Below, piece by piece: positions 54,874-61,774 of a stretch of 64,000 nucleotides of DNA. The position numbers and the translations under genes were made by a program. The stretch comes from Lentisalinibacter orientalis (GTDB lineage Bacteria > Pseudomonadota > Gammaproteobacteria > Steroidobacterales > Woeseiaceae), in the NCBI RefSeq assembly GCF_040706535.1, contig NZ_JAPDRJ010000001.1, forward strand, positions 2,046,001 through 2,110,000, given 5' to 3'. The first letter of the stretch is position 1. Every line of letters begins with the position of its first letter. The notes beneath the pieces are model-generated. The model did no database searches. It was not told where the DNA came from and worked only from the letters and a program-made list of their open reading frames with translations.

Positions 54874-54929
54874 TTGACAGGGGCAGGGGGCCTTTCTAGA
54901 CTTCCTCCTAACTTTAGACTCAGTCTAAA
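54874..54929 (+). promoter_or_regulatory. Promoter and palindromic operator of the rubrerythrin operon
   Basis: TTGACA (54874-54879) and TAGACT (54897-54902) are separated by exactly 17 bases, a very good sigma-70 promoter. The perfect palindrome TTTAGACTCAGTCTAAA lies at 54913-54929, covering about +5 to +21, so a bound protein would block transcription. The form TTTAGA-N5-TCTAAA resembles Irr/Fur-family boxes; an Rrf2-type (IscR-like) regulator is another option. Confidence 0.75.
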
Positions 54930-54965
54930 CCCACCGTTCACCCACCCTGCTTAAGGAGCATCGAG

Positions 54966-55385
54966 ATGGAACTGAAAGGCAGCAAGACCGAACAGAATCT
55001 GAAGGACGCGTTCTCCGGCGAGTCCCAGGCCAACCGCCGTTACCTGTACTTCGCGTCGAAGGCCGACGTCGAGGGCTACAACGACGTGGCCGCCGTGTTC
55101 CGCTCCACCGCGGAAGGTGAGACCGGCCATGCCCACGGCCACCTGGAGTACCTGGAAGCCGTCGGCGACCCGGCCACCGGCGAGCCCATCGGCGACACCG
55201 CCTTGAACCTGAAGGCCGCCATCGCCGGCGAGACCCACGAGTACACCGACATGTACCCCGGCATGGCCAAGACCGCCCGCGACGAGGGCTTCGACGAGAT
55301 CGCGGACTGGTTCGAGACGCTGGCCAAGGCCGAGCGCTCGCACGCCAACCGTTTCCAGAAGGCCCTGGACACGCTGGACAGCTGA
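54966..55385 (+). CDS. Rubrerythrin family protein (diiron, no rubredoxin domain)
   Basis: The protein has 139 residues. It is a four-helix diiron protein with SGESQANRRYLYFA near the start (first Glu ligand), ETGHAHGH, AGETHEY and AKAERSHANRF giving the ExxH metal sites. The C-terminal rubredoxin domain of classical rubrerythrin is missing. Such proteins reduce hydrogen peroxide. The gene has a strong promoter with a palindromic operator and leads a rubrerythrin-FeS oxidoreductase-DUF3501 row that is conserved in many proteobacteria. The Fe-S protein downstream may supply electrons. Confidence 0.9.
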   Translation: MELKGSKTEQNLKDAFSGESQANRRYLYFASKADVEGYNDVAAVFRSTAEGETGHAHGHLEYLEAVGDPATGEPIGDTALNLKAAIAGETHEYTDMYPGMAKTARDEGFDEIADWFETLAKAERSHANRFQKALDTLDS

Positions 55386-55396
55386 TCCGGCTGAAG

Positions 55397-55437
55397 GGGG
55401 CGGCCGGGCCGGCGCGGTCCGGCCGCCCCTTGTCTTT
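55397..55437 (+). terminator. Intrinsic terminator or attenuator after the rubrerythrin gene
   Basis: GGGGCGGCCGG (55397-55407) and CCGGCCGCCCC (55419-55429) form a perfect 11-bp stem with an 11-base loop, followed by TTGTCTTTTCT. Stability and T-rich tail fit an intrinsic terminator. It lies inside the presumed operon, so the first gene would be made in excess over the next two. Confidence 0.75.
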
Positions 55438-55466
55438 TCTGAGGTCTTTTCTGCGGGAGAACAAGA

Positions 55467-56804
55467 ATGAGCGACGAGCGTCGGGAAGGCAGTCTGGAGG
55501 CGCCCACACGCCATCCCATCGACTGGAAGAATCCGGAATTCTGGGACGAGAAAGCGCTGTTCGACGAGATGGAGCGCGTGTTCGACATCTGTCACGGATG
55601 CCGCCGCTGCTTCAACCTCTGTCACTCCTTCCCCACGCTGTTCGACGCGGTCGACGAATCCGAGACCATGGAGCTCGACTCGGTGCCGAAGAAGGCCTAC
55701 TGGGACGTGGTCGACCACTGCTACCTCTGCGACATGTGCTACATGTCGAAGTGCCCGTACGTGCCGCCCCATCCCTTCAACGTGGACTTCCCCCACCTCA
55801 TGCTGCGGGCGAAGGCGTTCCGCTTCCGCCGCGACGGCGCCTCCACCCGGGACAAGATCCTCTCGTCGACGGATACGGTGGGCAAACTGGCCGGCATTCC
55901 CGTCGTCGTGCAGGCGGTCAACGCGGCCAACCGGAGCAGGACGGGGCGCAAGCTGCTGTCGAAGACGCTGGGCGTGCATCCCGACGCGCCGCTGCCGCCG
56001 TACCACTCGTCCACGGCCCGCAAGCGGCTGAAGTCCCACCAGGGGCGCAGCGGCGAGGGTGCCGAGCCCGCCGGCCGCACTAAGGGCCGGGTGGTGCTGT
56101 TCACCACCTGCTACGGCAACCGCAACCTGCCGTCCATGGACGAGGACCTGGTCGCCGTGTTCGAGCACAACGGCATACCGGTGACGCTCGCCGCGAAGGA
56201 ACGCTGCTGCGGCATGCCGAAGCTCGAGCTGGGTGATCTGGATGCGGTGGCGAAGGCGAAGGACGTCAACGTGCCGGAACTCGCGCGCTGGGTCGACGAG
56301 GGCTGGGACATCGTCGCGCCGGTGCCCTCCTGCGCGCTGATGTTCAAGCAGGAACTGCCGCTCCTGTTCCCGGAGGACGAGCAGGTGGCGAAGGTGCGCG
56401 ACGCCATGTTCGACCCGTTCGAGTATCTGGCCATCCGCCACAAGGAAGGCAAGCTGAAGACCGATTTCTCGCAGCCGCTGGGCAAGGTCTCCTACCAGAT
56501 CCCCTGCCACCTGCGGGTGCAGAACATCGGCCAGAAGACCCGGGAGATCCTCGCGCTGGTGCCGGATACCGAGGTGAAGGCCATCGAGCGCTGCTCCGGC
56601 CACGACGGCACCTACGCCGTGAAGCAGGAGTTCCACGACACCTCGGTGAAGATCGCCCGCCCGGTGGTCCGCCAGGTGGACTCCGCGGCGCCCGATCACT
56701 TCGTGAGCGACTGCCCCATGGCCGCCGAGCAGATCGCCCGCGGCACCGACAAGGTGGACGCCAACCATCCCATGAGCCTGCTGCGCAGCGCCTACGGAAT
56801 CTGA
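55467..56804 (+). CDS. Fe-S oxidoreductase, GlpC/heterodisulfide reductase-like
   Basis: The protein has 445 residues. Two ferredoxin-type cluster motifs are at the N-terminus (CHGCRRCFNLC and CYLCDMCYMSKCP). The C-terminal half has two cysteine-rich CCG-type domains (TCYGNRNLP...RCCGMPKLE and IPCHLRVQ...CSGHDG), as in GlpC and HdrD-type proteins. It has no membrane helix. In the conserved row with rubrerythrin and DUF3501 it is proposed to pass electrons to the diiron protein in peroxide defence. The family is well supported; the partner is inferred from gene order. Confidence 0.85.
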   Translation: MSDERREGSLEAPTRHPIDWKNPEFWDEKALFDEMERVFDICHGCRRCFNLCHSFPTLFDAVDESETMELDSVPKKAYWDVVDHCYLCDMCYMSKCPYVPPHPFNVDFPHLMLRAKAFRFRRDGASTRDKILSSTDTVGKLAGIPVVVQAVNAANRSRTGRKLLSKTLGVHPDAPLPPYHSSTARKRLKSHQGRSGEGAEPAGRTKGRVVLFTTCYGNRNLPSMDEDLVAVFEHNGIPVTLAAKERCCGMPKLELGDLDAVAKAKDVNVPELARWVDEGWDIVAPVPSCALMFKQELPLLFPEDEQVAKVRDAMFDPFEYLAIRHKEGKLKTDFSQPLGKVSYQIPCHLRVQNIGQKTREILALVPDTEVKAIERCSGHDGTYAVKQEFHDTSVKIARPVVRQVDSAAPDHFVSDCPMAAEQIARGTDKVDANHPMSLLRSAYGI

Positions 56805-56841
56805 GACTGACGACCGAATCGACCACAGGGACGCGAAGACT

Positions 56842-57426
56842 ATGGACAAACTGACCGCCGACGACCTGATGACGCTGGAGACCTACGCTCGGGAACGGGC
56901 CGGCTTCAGGGCGAAGGTGCTGGAGCACAAGAAGAACCGCCAGATCAACCTGGGCGAGAACGCCACCCTGTACTTCGAGGACCGGCTGACCATGCAGTAC
57001 CAGGTCCAGGAGATGCTGCGCATCGAGAAAATCTTCGAGCCCGAGGGCATCGCCGAGGAGCTGGACGCCTACAACCCGCTGATCCCGGACGGCAGCAACT
57101 GGAAGGCCACTTTCATGGTGGAGTTCCCGGACGAGCAGGAGCGGCGCGAGCAGCTGAAGCTCCTGCGCGGCATCGAGGATGCGGTCTGGCTGCAGGTGGA
57201 GGGCTGCGAGAAGATCCGCGCCATCTCCGACGAGGATCTGGAGCGCGAGGACGACACCAAGACCTCCGCCGTCCACTTCATGCGCTTCGAACTGGCGCCG
57301 GAGATGGTCCAGGCGCTGAAGGGCGGCGCGAAACTCTCCGCGGGCATCGACCACGACCGCTACAAGGCGGAGGTGGATCCGGTGCCCGAGGCCACGCGGC
57401 GCTCGCTCACCGCCGACCTCGACTGA
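56842..57426 (+). CDS. DUF3501 family protein
   Basis: The protein has 194 residues. The beginning (LTADDLMTLETYARERAGFRAKVLEHKKNR) and the middle (LYFEDRLTMQYQVQEMLRIEKIFEPEGI) match DUF3501. The function is unknown; the family nearly always occurs next to a rubrerythrin and the GlpC-like Fe-S protein, as here. It is soluble, with no cysteine cluster. It ends the operon, followed by an intrinsic terminator at 57466. Confidence 0.88.
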   Translation: MDKLTADDLMTLETYARERAGFRAKVLEHKKNRQINLGENATLYFEDRLTMQYQVQEMLRIEKIFEPEGIAEELDAYNPLIPDGSNWKATFMVEFPDEQERREQLKLLRGIEDAVWLQVEGCEKIRAISDEDLEREDDTKTSAVHFMRFELAPEMVQALKGGAKLSAGIDHDRYKAEVDPVPEATRRSLTADLD

Positions 57427-57465
57427 GGCCCCGCAACGCTCCCGCTGCAACGGCCCTGGCGGCCT

Positions 57466-57507
57466 CCGGCGGCTCCCGGCATATCTGCGGGACCGCCGGG
57501 GTTTTTT
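57466..57507 (+). terminator. Intrinsic terminator after DUF3501
   Basis: CCGGCGG (57466-57472) and TCCC (57474-57477) pair with GGGA (57489-57492) and CCGCCGG (57493-57499) around loop GGCATATCTGC, with one bulged C. A run of six T follows at 57502-57507. It ends the rubrerythrin operon before parE. Confidence 0.85.
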
Positions 57508-57578
57508 CTGCCCAGCCCGGCCGGGCATCCTGCTAGAATCCCGGCCGTGACACTCGCCGTCCCGTTGCGTAACACCCT

Positions 57579-59468
57579 ATGAATCAGAGATACAGCGCCG
57601 CCGACATCGAGGTGTTGAGCGGTCTGGAGCCCGTGCGCCGTCGCCCGGGCATGTACACCGACACCACCCGTCCGAATCATCTCGCCCACGAGGTGGTGGA
57701 CAACAGCGTGGACGAGGCGCTGGCCGGCCACTGCCGGCTGATCGATGTCACGGTGCACGACGACGGCTCGGTGGCCGTGAGCGACGACGGCCGCGGCATG
57801 CCCGTGGACATCCATCCCAAGGAGAAGATGCCCGGCGTCGAGCTGATCCTCACGCGCCTGCATGCCGGCGGCAAATTCTCCAACAAGAACTACCAGTTCT
57901 CCGGCGGCCTGCACGGCGTCGGCGTCTCGGTGGTGAATGCCCTGTCGAAGCACCTGGAAGTCTGGATCCGCCGGGACGGCAAGGAATACAACATCTCCTT
58001 CGCGGGCGGGAACAAACGCAGCAAGCTGGAGGTGGTGGGCACCGTCGGCAAACGCAATACGGGCACCACCATCCGCTTCTGGCCCGATCCGCAGTACTTC
58101 GACTCGCCGAAAGTCTCGCTCTCGCGCCTGCGCCACGTGCTGAAGGCGAAGGCCGTGCTCTGTCCCGGCCTCACCGTGCGCCTCACCGTCGAGAAGACGA
58201 AGGAGACCGAGGAATGGTGCTACCAGGACGGCCTGGAGCAGTACCTCACCGAGGCCGCGGGCGACGTGGAGCACCTCCCGGAGACGCCGTTCTCCGGCAG
58301 CATGAGCGGCAACCAGGAGGCGGTGGACTGGGCGCTGTACTGGCAGGCGGGCGAGGGCGGGACCGGCGTGGGCGAATCCTACGTCAACCTCATCCCCACC
58401 CTGCAGGGCGGCACCCACGTCAACGGCCTGCGCACCGGCCTCACCGACGCCGTGCGCGAGTTCTGCGAGTTCCGCAGCATCCTGCCCCGGGGCGTGCGCC
58501 TCGCGCCGGAGGACGTCTGGGACGGGGTCGATTACGTGCTGTCGGTGAAATTGGAGGATCCCCAGTTCTCCGGCCAGACCAAGGAACGGCTCTCGTCACG
58601 CCAGTCCGCGGCGTTCGTCTCCGGCGTGGTGAAGGACAGCTTCGGGCTGTGGCTGAACCAGCATCCGGAGACCGGCGAGAAGATCGCGGAACTGGCCATC
58701 GGCAAGGCCCAGCGGCGTCTGAAGGCGGCCAAGAAGGTGGTGCGCAAGCGGGTCGTGTCCGGACCCGCACTGCCCGGCAAGCTCGCCGACTGCACCAGCC
58801 AGCAGCCGGAGCTCTCGGAGATCTTCCTGGTGGAGGGCGACTCGGCCGGCGGCTCGGCCAAGCAGGCGCGTAACCGGGAGACCCAGGCGGTGATGCCGCT
58901 CAGGGGCAAGATCCTGAACACCTGGGAGGTGGATACCGCGGAGATCCTGGGCTCCCAGGAGGTGCACGACATCAGCATCGCGCTCGGCGTGGACCCGGTC
59001 AGCGGTGATACCGCCAACCTGCGCTATCACAAGATCTGCATCCTGGCGGACGCAGACTCCGACGGACAGCACATCGCGACGCTGCTCTGCGCGCTGTTCC
59101 TGCGCCATTTCCCGGACCTGGTGGCGGCGGGCCACGTCTACGTCGCCATGCCGCCGCTGTACCGCATCGACGTGGGCAAGGAGGTTTACTACGCGCTGGA
59201 CGAGGGCGAGCGCCGCGGCATACTCGACTCCCTGGCCGCGGAGAACCGCAAGGCGAAGGTGGCGGTGACCCGCTTCAAGGGCCTCGGCGAGATGAGCCCC
59301 GCGCAGCTGCGCGAGACCACCATGAACCCGGACACCCGGCGGCTGGTCCAGCTCACCGTCGAGGGCAAGGAGCAGACCGACCAGCTGATGGACATGCTGC
59401 TGGCCAAGAAGCGCGCCTCCGACCGGCGCCGCTGGCTGGAGCAGAAGGGCAATCTGGCGGACGTCTGA
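57579..59468 (+). CDS. parE: DNA topoisomerase IV subunit B
   Basis: The protein has 629 residues, the ParE length (GyrB is longer). The GHKL ATPase site is intact: EVVDNSVDEALAG, SDDGRGMPVD and GGLHGVGVSVVNALS. The TOPRIM domain has LVEGDSAGGSAKQARNR and ADADSDGQHIATLL, with the variant PLRGKILN. It is followed after 46 bases by parC, so the two subunits are made together. It decatenates daughter chromosomes. Confidence 0.95.
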   Translation: MNQRYSAADIEVLSGLEPVRRRPGMYTDTTRPNHLAHEVVDNSVDEALAGHCRLIDVTVHDDGSVAVSDDGRGMPVDIHPKEKMPGVELILTRLHAGGKFSNKNYQFSGGLHGVGVSVVNALSKHLEVWIRRDGKEYNISFAGGNKRSKLEVVGTVGKRNTGTTIRFWPDPQYFDSPKVSLSRLRHVLKAKAVLCPGLTVRLTVEKTKETEEWCYQDGLEQYLTEAAGDVEHLPETPFSGSMSGNQEAVDWALYWQAGEGGTGVGESYVNLIPTLQGGTHVNGLRTGLTDAVREFCEFRSILPRGVRLAPEDVWDGVDYVLSVKLEDPQFSGQTKERLSSRQSAAFVSGVVKDSFGLWLNQHPETGEKIAELAIGKAQRRLKAAKKVVRKRVVSGPALPGKLADCTSQQPELSEIFLVEGDSAGGSAKQARNRETQAVMPLRGKILNTWEVDTAEILGSQEVHDISIALGVDPVSGDTANLRYHKICILADADSDGQHIATLLCALFLRHFPDLVAAGHVYVAMPPLYRIDVGKEVYYALDEGERRGILDSLAAENRKAKVAVTRFKGLGEMSPAQLRETTMNPDTRRLVQLTVEGKEQTDQLMDMLLAKKRASDRRRWLEQKGNLADV

Positions 59469-59514
59469 CGGCGGCCGCCACCCCCGCGGGGGACACAGAC
59501 AACCGGTCAACACT

Positions 59515-61758
59515 ATGCAGAACACCCTGAATCTCGAGGGCGTGGAACGCCAGCCGCTGAAGGAATTCACCGAGAAGGCGTATCTCGACTACTCGATGTA
59601 CGTCATCCTGGACCGGGCGCTGCCGCGCATCGGCGACGGCCTGAAGCCCGTGCAGCGTCGCATCATCTATTCCATGAGCGAGCTCGGGCTCTCGGCGGCC
59701 TCCAAGCACAAGAAATCGGCGCGCACGGTGGGCGACGTGCTCGGCAAGTTCCACCCCCATGGCGATGCCGCCTGCTACGAGGCCATGGTGCACATGGCCC
59801 AGTCGTTCTCCTACCGCTACCCGATCATCGACGGCCAGGGCAACTGGGGCTCCACCGACGATCCCAAGTCCTTCGCCGCGATGCGCTACACGGAGGCGCG
59901 GCTCACCCCGTATGCGGCACTGCTGCTGGCCGAGCTCGGCCAGGGCACGGTGGACTGGGAGCCCAACTTCGACGGCTCCCTGGACGAGCCCCTGGTGCTG
60001 CCGGCGCGGCTGCCGAACCTGCTCCTGAACGGCACCACGGGTATTGCCGTGGGCATGTCCACGGACGTCCCGCCCCACAACCTCACCGAGGTGGCCGAGG
60101 CGCTGGTGCTGCTGCTGGACAAGCCGCGCTCGACGATCAGCGACCTCATGCAGCACATCCGCGCGCCGGATTTCCCCACCGGCGGCGAGCTGGTGTCGTC
60201 GGCGGCCGACATCGAGCAGATCTACGCGACGGGCGGCGGCACGCTCAGGCTGCGCGCGGCCTGGCGGGAGGAAGGCGAGCACATCGTCGTCACTTCGCTG
60301 CCGCACCAGATCTCCGGCTCCCGCGTGCTGGAGCAGATCGCCTCCCAGATGCGCGCGAAGAAGCTGCCGATGGTGGAGGATCTGCGCGACGAGTCCGACC
60401 ACGAGGAGCCCACGCGGCTGGTGATCACGCGCAAGTCGAAGCGGGTGGACAGCGAGCAGCTCATGTCGCACCTGTTCGCCACCACCTCGCTGGAGCGCAC
60501 GCTCCGGGTGAACCTGAACGTCATCGCCCTGGACGGCCGGCCGCGGGTGTTCGATCTCAAGTCGCTGCTGACCGAGTGGCTGGAGTTCCGCAAGGCCACG
60601 GTGACCCGCCGGCTCGAGTACCGGCTGAAGAAGGTCACGGAGCGCCTGCACATCCTGGAAGGCCTGCTGATCGCCTACCTCAACATCGACGAGGTGATCG
60701 CGATCATCCGCGAGGAGGACGAGCCCAAGGCCGTGCTGATGGAGCGCTTCGGCCTGACCGACGCCCAGGCGGAGGCCATCCTGAACCTGCGCCTCAGGAA
60801 CCTGGCCAAGCTGGAGGAGATGAAACTCAGGGGCGAGCAGGACGAGCTGGCCGCCGAGCGCGCGGACATCGAGAAGACGCTGGGCAGCAAGGCGCGCCTG
60901 AAGACGCTGCTGAAGAAGGAGATCCGCGCGGATGCGGAGCGCTACGGCGACGAGCGGCGCACCCGCATCGTCGAGCGGGAGGCGGCCCAGGCACTGGACG
61001 AGACGGAGCTGGTGGCCAGCGAGCCGGTCACGGTCGTCCTGTCCGAGCACGGCTGGGCGCGGGCGGCCAAGGGCCACGAGATCGACCCGGCCACGCTGAA
61101 CTACAAGTCGGGCGACGGCTTTCGCGCGGCCGCGCGGGGGCGCAGCAACCAGACCGCCGTGTTCATCGATTCGACCGGCCGCGTCTACAACGTGCTCGCG
61201 CACCAGCTGCCCTCGGCGCGGGGGCAAGGCGAGCCCCTGTCGGGGCGCTTCAACCCGCCCGACGGCGCGAGCTTCCAGGGCGTCATGATCGGCGACGCCG
61301 ACGACCGCTGGGTGCTGGCGAGCGATGCGGGCTACGGTTTCGTGGTGACGCTGGGCGAGCTGGCGACCCGGGCCCGGGCCGGCAAGGCGGTGCTGCGGGT
61401 GCCGAAGGGCGGTAACGCGGTGATACCGGCGCCCACCGAGTGGGTGGAGGGCGAGTTGCTGGCCGCCGTGAGCAGCACCGGCCGCCTGCTGGTGTTCGAC
61501 CTCGACGACCTGCCCGAGCTCGCCAAGGGCAAGGGCAACAAGATCATTGGCATTCCCACGAAAAAGTACCAGAGCGGCGAGGAGCGGATGGTGGCCGTTG
61601 CTGCGGTGCCGCCGGGCGCCGGTCTGGTGGTGCACTGCGGGAACCGCCACATGACGCTGAAGGCCGGCGACCTGGAGCATTACCTGGGCGAGCGGGGCCG
61701 TCGCGGCGCGATGCTGTCGCGGAACTACCGCAAGGTCGACCGGCTCGGCCTCGACTGA
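59515..61758 (+). CDS. parC: DNA topoisomerase IV subunit A
   Basis: The protein has 747 residues. The catalytic tyrosine lies in AAMRYTEARLTPYA, with the quinolone-determining region GKFHPHGDAACYEAMVHMAQ (in the order KFHPHGD then AACYEA). The winged-helix and coiled-coil segments follow, then the shorter ParC-type C-terminal beta-propeller (KGHEIDPATLNYKSGDG and on), without the GyrA box. Residues at the usual quinolone-resistance positions read as Ala and Glu-type (DAACYE), so a serine-to-alanine variation is present. Confidence 0.95.
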   Translation: MQNTLNLEGVERQPLKEFTEKAYLDYSMYVILDRALPRIGDGLKPVQRRIIYSMSELGLSAASKHKKSARTVGDVLGKFHPHGDAACYEAMVHMAQSFSYRYPIIDGQGNWGSTDDPKSFAAMRYTEARLTPYAALLLAELGQGTVDWEPNFDGSLDEPLVLPARLPNLLLNGTTGIAVGMSTDVPPHNLTEVAEALVLLLDKPRSTISDLMQHIRAPDFPTGGELVSSAADIEQIYATGGGTLRLRAAWREEGEHIVVTSLPHQISGSRVLEQIASQMRAKKLPMVEDLRDESDHEEPTRLVITRKSKRVDSEQLMSHLFATTSLERTLRVNLNVIALDGRPRVFDLKSLLTEWLEFRKATVTRRLEYRLKKVTERLHILEGLLIAYLNIDEVIAIIREEDEPKAVLMERFGLTDAQAEAILNLRLRNLAKLEEMKLRGEQDELAAERADIEKTLGSKARLKTLLKKEIRADAERYGDERRTRIVEREAAQALDETELVASEPVTVVLSEHGWARAAKGHEIDPATLNYKSGDGFRAAARGRSNQTAVFIDSTGRVYNVLAHQLPSARGQGEPLSGRFNPPDGASFQGVMIGDADDRWVLASDAGYGFVVTLGELATRARAGKAVLRVPKGGNAVIPAPTEWVEGELLAAVSSTGRLLVFDLDDLPELAKGKGNKIIGIPTKKYQSGEERMVAVAAVPPGAGLVVHCGNRHMTLKAGDLEHYLGERGRRGAMLSRNYRKVDRLGLD

Positions 61759-61774
61759 GGCGCGGCGTCAGCCG

